From Treponema sp. (GTDB lineage: Bacteria; Spirochaetota; Spirochaetia; Treponematales; Breznakiellaceae), in the NCBI GenBank assembly GCA_031279635.1, contig JAITIC010000012.1, positions 1-37,995 of the forward strand: a stretch of DNA of 37,995 nucleotides. The letters run 5' to 3'. This document shows positions 26,895 through 32,974 of this stretch, piece by piece. Position numbers and translations under genes: made by a program. The stretch's first letter is position 1. Every line of letters starts with the position of its first letter. The notes below the pieces were generated by a model, which made no database searches, was not told where the DNA came from, and saw nothing but the letters and a program-made list of their open reading frames with translations.

Positions 26895-29120
26895 TTACCT
26901 GCCGTCTCCGATAATCGCTGAAACGGGCACTATGTCGCAGCCGCCGCGGATCAGCGCATCCAGCAATACCTCAATATGGAGGAAAAGATAGTCGTCGCTG
27001 CCGCCTGAAAGCAGGCCGAGGCGTATGGGAATAATGGCGCCGGATTTTTTATCCTCGATGATCTGTTCGATCATCTCCGAAGCGGTGTACATCCGCACGC
27101 CAAGCCTCTCCGCCTCTTCGCGGCTTAACCAATCCATGGGGTCCAGGCTGCGGACCGCGGTAAGATAGCCGACATTGGCGGCGGCGGCGCTGATCTCCGG
27201 GGAACTTCGGTAAAAGGGGGGATGCCAGATGAGGCTGAGTTCCCTGCCGGTAGCCCCGTAGAATTCATCTTCATTGCGGGCAAGGCCCTGGGCAATATAG
27301 TCGTCGCTGACGCGGTAGCGGGAATCGGCCAGATCGATGGGGGCGTAAAAGAGGGACGCCGCTTCGTGGCCGGCTTCGGCGATGGCGGCGGCGGAGACGG
27401 GGTGGCGGCGGATAAAATCGCCGTTCAGGAAAAAAGTGGCCTTGACGCCGAAACGGCGCAGGGCGTCCAGGGTGCGGGGAAGGCCGGCATCGTCGTCGTA
27501 AAGGTCAAAGCACAGGGCGAGTTTTTGGCCGCCGGCGGCCTTCGCGCTCTGGCCGGTTTCCTGAGAACCGGCCCCGGGCAGCAGGGAGGCGGTACCCACC
27601 GAGGTGACGTTGCGGATCATGGGGATGTTTTCGTAGGGACCGGCGCTCCGGCCTTCGAGGTATACCCGGTAACGGCCCGAAACCTGGGAGGCGGGACGGC
27701 GGCGGGGATCAACAACCCTGACCCAGGGGCTTTTGCCGTCACTGGCAAACCAATCGCCCCCGCTCCGCGCCAGCATGCGGGGATTTTCACCGGCCAGCTC
27801 AAAGCAGTATTCCTCGGCGTTGGAAAGGCAGACCAGCCGCCGCTGACCGGAAAGGCTTATGCGTTCAATCCGCTGGCCGTTACCGGCGATGTACTCCCCG
27901 TTGTTGAGCCAGACGCAGGAATATACCGGCGCCCAGTCCACGGTCTCTATGGGCTGCCAGTTAATGTAGTCCCAGAGCATAAGGCCCTCTTCTCCCCAAA
28001 ACAGAGCCTTGCTCCCGTCAGGGGAAAGGACGCATTGGGAGGAAGGAGGAGGTTTTAGCGGCACAAAGGCCGCCGCTGTTTTTTCCGCGGTATCGAAACG
28101 CCATGTCATGGTCTTGTTTCCTTCCAGTACCGAAGCGATAACGGTAACCAGCCCTGAGGGAGACCAAAGCACTTTTACGTCATAAGCGCCGCCGGGAATC
28201 ATCACGTAGGGAAGCAGGGAATCGGCGGACGCGGTACCTGAATCGCCCAGGGGATAGTAAAAAATATTTTTCCCGCCTTTCAGCAAAAGAATAGAACGGG
28301 AATCCGGCGCTACCCGGAAGGAATCAAAAAGAGGATCAAACCCCAGGGGAAGGCTTCCCGCCACCGAGCCGATTGAAAGAAAATCCCCATAGATAGTTCT
28401 CGTATACAGTTCGGGACTCCGCACGCGGTACAGGGTGTTTCTCTTGAAATAAAACAAATCGCCCAGTTGGTTCCAGCACAGGGCGTTAATTCCCCCTTCG
28501 CCAATCTGCCGGTAACGTTCATCCACCGGCTCGGAGGCGATATAGCCCAGGGAATAGTAGTACAACCTCCCCCCTCTGGCGTATACAAAAAGCCGCGAGT
28601 CAGGGCTCCATGTGGCGGGAAAATTTCCGGCGGGCAGTTCCACTTTCCGGCTGATTGTCCGTTTCGCGCCGCCGCTTAAATCAAGCAGTATCAGGTCGCC
28701 GTCGGCGGGGCCGGTAGGTTCAATGTAGAGAATCCAGCGGCCGTCGGCGGAGGCGGCCGCTCCCGAACTGCCGTCCGCCGGGACGTTTCCGGCGGCAAAA
28801 GAGGGAAAGCCGGGGGCCATCTGCGGCAGGCCTCCCGTCACGGAAATCTTTACCACACCGAAACTGTTCCGTACCAGCAGGGTACGGCCGTTTTCCAGCA
28901 GTTCCATCTGTTCGGGGAAGGCGGTCACCTGCTGCAACGCCAAATCGGTGAGCCGCGACACAAAGACCGACTGCCGCCCGCTCCCGGAATCGGCGCGGAA
29001 CAGCAGCCGGGTGTCATCGGAGATGTCAAGGCCGTCAAAACGGAGCCGCGCCGGGGCTGCCGCCGTGGACAGGGAGAGCAGGAGGCCGAAAACGGTACAG
29101 CACACTTGACGGTTTTTCAT
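26895..29120 (-). CDS. Secreted beta-propeller protein with a divergent polysaccharide-deacetylase (NodB) domain
   Basis: A 741-residue exported protein with signal peptide MKNRQVCCTVFGLLLSLSTAAA. Residues about 25-480 hold repeated WD40/TolB-like blades (WSPDSRLFVYARGGRLYYY, VLSPDGSKALFWG, CVWLNNGEYIAGNG). The last 220 residues align with NodB deacetylases: LALCFDLYDDDAGLPRTLDAL, FGVKATFFLNGDFI, RHP...GHE, WHPPFY, DPMDW. The usual metal-binding H-(S/T)-x-x-H is replaced by sequence without the two histidines (GHEAASLFYAPID), and the late Leu-x-His motif reads IPIRLG. Activity is therefore doubtful; it could be a binding protein or an altered enzyme acting on peptidoglycan or glycans. Start overlaps the small upstream gene (ATGA). 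Confidence 0.75.
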   Translation of the reverse strand: MKNRQVCCTVFGLLLSLSTAAAPARLRFDGLDISDDTRLLFRADSGSGRQSVFVSRLTDLALQQVTAFPEQMELLENGRTLLVRNSFGVVKISVTGGLPQMAPGFPSFAAGNVPADGSSGAAASADGRWILYIEPTGPADGDLILLDLSGGAKRTISRKVELPAGNFPATWSPDSRLFVYARGGRLYYYSLGYIASEPVDERYRQIGEGGINALCWNQLGDLFYFKRNTLYRVRSPELYTRTIYGDFLSIGSVAGSLPLGFDPLFDSFRVAPDSRSILLLKGGKNIFYYPLGDSGTASADSLLPYVMIPGGAYDVKVLWSPSGLVTVIASVLEGNKTMTWRFDTAEKTAAAFVPLKPPPSSQCVLSPDGSKALFWGEEGLMLWDYINWQPIETVDWAPVYSCVWLNNGEYIAGNGQRIERISLSGQRRLVCLSNAEEYCFELAGENPRMLARSGGDWFASDGKSPWVRVVDPRRRPASQVSGRYRVYLEGRSAGPYENIPMIRNVTSVGTASLLPGAGSQETGQSAKAAGGQKLALCFDLYDDDAGLPRTLDALRRFGVKATFFLNGDFIRRHPVSAAAIAEAGHEAASLFYAPIDLADSRYRVSDDYIAQGLARNEDEFYGATGRELSLIWHPPFYRSSPEISAAAANVGYLTAVRSLDPMDWLSREEAERLGVRMYTASEMIEQIIEDKKSGAIIPIRLGLLSGGSDDYLFLHIEVLLDALIRGGCDIVPVSAIIGDGR

Positions 29121-29311
29121 CCTTTTCCCTCTTTTTGGAACAGCAATTCGTCCAATTCCCGCTCCAGTCCGGCCAGGTATTCTTCCATTTCGTGAATCTT
29201 CTGTATGGAATAGCGGGCCTGCCGGTCCATAAGCCGCTCGCAGGCCCGGTCCACCACGGAGATGAAAGAATCCGTTTCGGAAATCACTGCGGGTTTTTCG
29301 CCGGTTGTCAT
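29117..29311 (-). CDS. Small coiled-coil protein of unknown function, possibly from a leaderless mRNA
   Basis: A 64-residue protein starting MTTGEKPAVISETDSFISVV. The second half is charged and heptad-like (IHEMEEYLAGLERELDELLF), predicting a coiled coil. No family is recognised. I prefer ATG 29311 because a good promoter (29318-29346) predicts transcription starting at or within a base or two of this ATG, leaving no room for a ribosome binding site; a longer frame from 29398 would place the promoter inside the coding region. It overlaps the propeller/NodB gene by four bases, so the two are translated together and may form a complex or work in the same envelope process. Confidence 0.55.
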   Translation of the reverse strand: MTTGEKPAVISETDSFISVVDRACERLMDRQARYSIQKIHEMEEYLAGLERELDELLFQKEGKG

Positions 29312-29317
29312 GCTACT

Positions 29318-29346
29318 ATTGTAGTATATTTCGGAAATTGAAGCAA
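29318..29346 (-). promoter_or_regulatory. Promoter of the coiled-coil/propeller-NodB/methyltransferase operon
   Basis: On the minus strand TTGCTT (29346-29341), 17 bases, TACAAT (29323-29318). The expected start is seven bases on, at about 29311, the A of the ATG. The stretch 29347-29518 between the two divergent operons holds only a partial repeat end (GAAAGAGCCTC at 29425-29435) and no gene I can support. Confidence 0.55.
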
Positions 29347-29518
29347 TTTCATAATTACGCAATGAGTAGAAGGGCGGAAACAGGTATTCCGAATACAACC
29401 ATAGACCATCCGCGGAGGATCATTTGAAAGAGCCTCATATAAAACGTTTTTACTCAAAACAACCTGAAAAAACGCCGATTATATAAGGGCGACTCTGAAA
29501 TGCCGCAGGGTTTGTATG

Positions 29519-29547
29519 TTGTACGCCAACCGGTGTTTTCATATAAT
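29519..29547 (+). promoter_or_regulatory. Promoter of the fliL-fliM-fliY operon
   Basis: TTGTAC (29519-29524), 17 bases, TATAAT (29542-29547). It predicts a leader of only about 17 bases that still contains the ribosome binding site GGGGAGGA (29556-29563). The perfect -10 and spacing suggest the housekeeping sigma factor. Confidence 0.6.
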
Positions 29548-29570
29548 TTGAATTAGGGGAGGATTTGGGC

Positions 29571-30137
29571 ATGTCTGACAGCGAAGAACTGGATCTCGAC
29601 GGCGGTGAGGCGACTGAAGCGGGCGCCCTCCCTCCGAAAAAAGGCGGTCTGGGGGGCATATTACCGGCCATTCTCAAATTTGTCGCCATCGGGCTTGGGG
29701 CGCTCATTTTCATCATTACGGTAGCGGTTATAACGTTTAATATTATGAACAAGGGGGGGAAGGTACAGACGGTCACGGCGGACCCCACCTCGCCCTATGT
29801 GGGAAAGCGCCCCGTATACGCCTATTACACGAACATAGGCTCAATAACGGTCAATACCAGGGATACGACCGGGGCGCGGTACTCGGTGACGGTGGTGATG
29901 AACATCGGCTATGATCCTGAGGATCAGGCGGCCTCTGCGGAACTGAGCAACCGTCAGGTTGAGCTGCGGGATTTTGTGCGGACTTATTTTCAGGGGAAGT
30001 ACGCCGCGGATCTGAGTCCCGAAAAAGACGCGCAGATCAGGCGGGAAATCCAGACAATACTGAACGACCGTTTTCTTGATACCGCCAAGGTGCGGAGCAT
30101 TATGTTTGACAAGTTCGATGTGATGGAGATATATTGA
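29571..30137 (+). CDS. fliL: Flagellar basal body-associated protein FliL
   Basis: A 188-residue single-pass inner-membrane protein that sits around the stator and stabilises torque generation; spirochaete flagella are periplasmic. ATG 29571 is chosen over an in-frame TTG at 29565 because GGGGAGGA is correctly spaced. The acidic cytoplasmic N-terminus (MSDSEELDLDGGEATEAG) is followed by a membrane helix at about 30-58 (AILKFVAIGLGALIFIITVA) and a periplasmic domain with the conserved NI...T(D)xxxRYSVTVVM and C-terminal VRSIMFDKFDVMEIY. FliM and FliY follow. In Treponema pallidum motB precedes fliL; here it does not. Confidence 0.88.
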   Translation: MSDSEELDLDGGEATEAGALPPKKGGLGGILPAILKFVAIGLGALIFIITVAVITFNIMNKGGKVQTVTADPTSPYVGKRPVYAYYTNIGSITVNTRDTTGARYSVTVVMNIGYDPEDQAASAELSNRQVELRDFVRTYFQGKYAADLSPEKDAQIRREIQTILNDRFLDTAKVRSIMFDKFDVMEIY

Positions 30138-30192
30138 GCGGCTTTTTAACGGTGGTAGTTGCCAACCATCGGAAAAGCGGGTAGGATAAGGC

Positions 30193-31224
30193 ATGACAGA
30201 AGTTCTGTCCCAGGATGAAATAGATCAACTGCTTACCGCGATAAACGCCGGGGATACCGAGCCTGAGGATTTCAGGCCCGCGGCGGACAGCCGGAAGATC
30301 AAGATCTATGACTTCAAACGGCCCGACAAATTCTCCAAGGAACAGATACGTACGGTCTCGATCATGCACGAGACCTTTGCCCGTTTGACCACGACGAGCC
30401 TTTCCGCCCAACTGCGGAGCATGGTGCAGGTGCACGTGGCCTCGGTAGACCAGCTCACTTACGAGGAATTTATCCGCTCCATACCGACCCCGACGACCCT
30501 GGCGATCATCAACATGGACCCGCTCAAGGGAAACGCCATCCTGGAAATCGATCCGGCAATCACTTTTTCGATCATCGAACGGCTTTTCGGCGGCCTCGGT
30601 GAAGGCTCCAAGTACCAGCACGAACTCACCGACATCGAACAGTCCGTTATGGAAGGGATCATCGTCCGTATTCTGGGAAATATGCGGGAAGCCTGGACCA
30701 CGGTGATTGACCTCCGTCCCCGCCTGGGGCAGATAGACACGAATCCCCAGTTTGCCCAGATTGTGCCCCCTACCGAAATGGTGATTCTCGTGACCCTGGA
30801 AACCAAGGTGGGCGAGGTCGAGGGCATGATGAATTTCTGTATTCCCTATCTGACGATTGAGCCTATCATCGGGAAACTGTCGGCCCAGTTCTGGTATTCG
30901 TCGGTACGGCGGAACGCCACCTCCGAGAACCTCAATGTGCTAAAGGAGAAGCTCTCAACTGTCGATGTTAATGTTGTAGCCGAAATCGGAAAGATCAATA
31001 TTCCGGTTCGGGATGTGCTTTATCTACAGATGGGGGATGTGGTGCGGCTTTACAATACCCGCGTGGGCGATCCGTATTCCCTTAACATAGGCAGCAAAAA
31101 AAAGTTTCTGTGCCGCCCCGGCGTAATCGGGAAAAAACTGGCGGTGCAGATAATCAAAAAAGTCGCGGAGCTTGAACATAACGAATTCGAAGAGCTCGCT
31201 TCTGAAGGAGAAGAACTGCTATGA
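30193..31224 (+). CDS. fliM: Flagellar motor switch protein FliM
   Basis: A 343-residue C-ring protein that receives the phosphorylated CheY signal. The CheY-binding N-terminal peptide LSQDEIDQLL (about residues 5-14) is intact. The middle domain follows, with the FliG-contact motif ERLFGGLGEGSK, and then the C-terminal SpoA domain (VDVNVVAEIGKINIPVRDVL ... LCRPGVIGKKLAVQI). The length is standard. Its stop overlaps the start of fliY (ATGA), consistent with co-assembly. Confidence 0.97.
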   Translation: MTEVLSQDEIDQLLTAINAGDTEPEDFRPAADSRKIKIYDFKRPDKFSKEQIRTVSIMHETFARLTTTSLSAQLRSMVQVHVASVDQLTYEEFIRSIPTPTTLAIINMDPLKGNAILEIDPAITFSIIERLFGGLGEGSKYQHELTDIEQSVMEGIIVRILGNMREAWTTVIDLRPRLGQIDTNPQFAQIVPPTEMVILVTLETKVGEVEGMMNFCIPYLTIEPIIGKLSAQFWYSSVRRNATSENLNVLKEKLSTVDVNVVAEIGKINIPVRDVLYLQMGDVVRLYNTRVGDPYSLNIGSKKKFLCRPGVIGKKLAVQIIKKVAELEHNEFEELASEGEELL

Positions 31225-32303
31225 TGAGTGACGGCGCTCTGTCGCAGGATGAAATAGACGCTTTACTGGCAGGTGTAGACTCGTCCAGCATTATGGGGGC
31301 GGCCGCGGCCGTGGCGTCGGGTGGCTCGGACGCCGACCGGCAGGCTTTGCAGCATTTCCTTTCCGCAAACGTGGACGCACTTTCCTCAAACCTTTCCATG
31401 ATGACCGGTGCAACCGTAAGCCTCAGAGGGCCGCAGGTCAGTTTTTCAGGCAGGGACAATTTTCTCACCCAGCTTCCCGACACGGTAACGATCGTCAAAG
31501 CGGATTTTACCTCCGGTTTTCCCGGCGAGCATGTTTTTATTATTTCCGAAGACTGCGCCAAGGCCATTGCCAGCGTGATGAACAAAGAAGAAAACATCCA
31601 GCTTGACGAAATGGCCATGTCGGTTATCGGCGAAGTGGTGTCCCAGATGGTGGGAACGCAGATAACCGCTTTGAGCGACAAGACCGGCAACAAGTCAATC
31701 GCTTCCGGTTCTCCTGAAGCGGTCAATGTGCCCAAGGCCGTCGCGGCTCTGCCCGCCGGTGATTTCGCGTACGCGGCCTATCAGCTTGATCTGGGGACCG
31801 GAACCACCTACGAGCTATGGGAAGTGCTTGGGCCGACGATTGCCGCGGACATTGCGCGGGCTTTATCGGGCGGCGGCGCTCAGGCCGCTCCCGCCGGAAT
31901 GGGTGCTCTGCCCAACATGGGGATGAGTGGAATGCAGATGCCTAATATGAGTAACATGGGAATGGGAGTGAACATGGGACCGGCCAGCGTGCAGTCGGTG
32001 CAGTTCCCCAACCTGATGCCCCCGCGGCTTGGCCCCCAGGAAGCGGGCAATATCGGCCTCATTATGGACGTGTACATGGAGATGACCGTCGAATTGGGGC
32101 GTACCAGAAAACCGATTAAAGAAATACTCAACATGGGCGAAGGGACGATTATCGAACTGGACAAACTTGCCGGCGAGCCGGTTGATATTCTCGTGAACCA
32201 CAAACTGATAGCCAAAGGCGAGGTTGTGGTAATTGACGAAAACTTCGGCGTCCGCGTCACCGAGATCGTGTCTCCCATGGAACGCATGAACGACATGGGT
32301 TAA
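31221..32303 (+). CDS. fliY: Flagellar motor switch protein FliY (CheC-like plus FliN domains)
   Basis: A 360-residue C-ring protein. It opens with a second CheY-binding peptide, LSQDEIDALLAG, nearly the same as in FliM. Residues about 30-220 form a CheC-like domain; the helix ENIQLDEMAMSVIGEVVSQ has Ser where the CheC phosphatase consensus E-x-x-N needs Asn, so CheY-P phosphatase activity is in doubt at this half. A methionine/asparagine/glycine-rich linker (about 230-265: ALPNMGMSGMQMPNM and on) leads to the FliN/SpoA domain (MTVELGRTRKPIKEILNMGE ... VVVIDENFGVRVTEI). Alternative start ATG 31224 differs by one residue. No further flagellar gene follows. Confidence 0.93.
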   Translation: MMSDGALSQDEIDALLAGVDSSSIMGAAAAVASGGSDADRQALQHFLSANVDALSSNLSMMTGATVSLRGPQVSFSGRDNFLTQLPDTVTIVKADFTSGFPGEHVFIISEDCAKAIASVMNKEENIQLDEMAMSVIGEVVSQMVGTQITALSDKTGNKSIASGSPEAVNVPKAVAALPAGDFAYAAYQLDLGTGTTYELWEVLGPTIAADIARALSGGGAQAAPAGMGALPNMGMSGMQMPNMSNMGMGVNMGPASVQSVQFPNLMPPRLGPQEAGNIGLIMDVYMEMTVELGRTRKPIKEILNMGEGTIIELDKLAGEPVDILVNHKLIAKGEVVVIDENFGVRVTEIVSPMERMNDMG

Positions 32304-32320
32304 AGTTATAGAAGAATGAG

Positions 32321-32350
32321 GCTTTCCCAAAACTTCAGTTTTGGGAAAGC
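32321..32350. repeat. Perfect 14-bp palindrome after fliY
   Basis: GCTTTCCCAAAACT (32321-32334), TC, AGTTTTGGGAAAGC (32337-32350). It lies 18 bases after the fliY stop and shares the CAAAACT core with 4209-4232 and 6181-6239. No T-run follows, though such a stem could slow the polymerase or protect the 3' end. Confidence 0.7.
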
Positions 32351-32380
32351 AGCCTTGAAATTCGCGGTTTTGCAAGGCTG
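32350..32380. repeat. Second stem adjoining the post-fliY palindrome
   Basis: CAGCCTTG (32350-32357) pairs perfectly with CAAGGCTG (32373-32380) across 15 bases. It joins the previous palindrome without a gap, so the pair may be one element. Confidence 0.5.
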
Positions 32381-32401
32381 AAAGCCTGAAAAACTGCATG
32401 G

Positions 32402-32472
32402 GCCCGTCCCAAAACCGTGCCCCCGGCTATGCCGGGAACGTGAGCGTACAGTCAATTAGTTTTGGGACAGGC
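32402..32472. repeat. Palindromic element, family 3, copy b
   Basis: Ends GCCCGTCCCAAAAC (32402-32415) and GTTTTGGGACAGGC (32459-32472) are inverted repeats with one mismatch. Inside is CCCGGC-TAT-GCCGGG (32422-32436), absent from copy a. The right inner part GCGTACAGTCAATTAGTTTT matches copy a at 6018-6037 except one base. From 32473 to 32717 I see only a T/C-rich stretch and a weak GGGGCTTTTT hairpin near 32640-32665, and no gene. Confidence 0.75.
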
Positions 32473-32717
32473 AATTTAACCACGGATTCATTCATAATTC
32501 CTTCTCGTTCTCTCATTCATTTACTTTCTCTATTTCTTTTTAAGTTGAGCGCATTCCCGAACGGGGGGAGGGCGGTCAATAGGGCGCGCGGGGTTTTTAC
32601 GGACAGACCATAATCCCACCTTCCCCAAAGCAAGGCCCGGTATCAATATCCCCTGGGGCTTTTTGTGTGATACAGCTTCCGTTATTCGATCAGCTAATCC
32701 CTTATCCTGTAAGCAAT

Positions 32718-32799
32718 TGCGGCCTAGAAGACTTGAACTTCCATGCCTCTCGGCACCAGCACCTCAAGCTGGCGTGTCTACCAGTTCCACCAAGGCCGC
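32718..32799 (-). tRNA. tRNA-Leu (anticodon GAG)
   Basis: An 82-base leftward tRNA with a long variable arm. Acceptor GCGGCCT/AGGCCGC, anticodon stem CCAGC/GCTGG around TTGAGGT (anticodon GAG), T-arm GGAAG-TTCAAGT-CTTCT, discriminator A. CCA is not encoded. It decodes CUU and CUC. Confidence 0.95.
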
Positions 32800-32811
32800 A
32801 AATATATGAAA

Positions 32812-32841
32812 GTTATAATACGATTCGGCAAATAATGTCAA
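32812..32841 (-). promoter_or_regulatory. Promoter of tRNA-Leu
   Basis: TTGACA (32841-32836, minus strand) and TATAAC (32817-32812) separated by 18 bases. Transcription would start about six bases before the tRNA. The -35 is a perfect consensus. The stretch 32842-32974 before the ankyrin gene shows no clear rightward promoter. Confidence 0.6.
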
Positions 32842-32974
32842 GGTTCCGGACACAATTCTCCAGGAATTCTCATTTTAACCATGAACCACACCAACGATGC
32901 GAACAGAAGGGAGCAAAAAGAATTACCCTGCACTGAGCCTTCAAAATCGCGGGAAATTTGTCGATATTTATGGT

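Noticed and set aside
27222-28058. 278-codon rightward frame inside the propeller/NodB gene
   Set aside because: It is Gly/Ala/Val-rich mirror sequence without a start signal or family motif; the opposite strand encodes a signal peptide and recognisable domains.
29455-29481. Possible sigma-28 (flagellar) promoter before fliL: GCCGATTA at 29474-29481
   Set aside because: The -35 half is poor (CAAAACAA against TAAAGTTT) and a better housekeeping promoter lies closer to the gene.
32640-32665. Terminator-like GGGGCTTTTT region between fliY and tRNA-Leu
   Set aside because: The stem pairs only with a bulge; not convincing enough to list.
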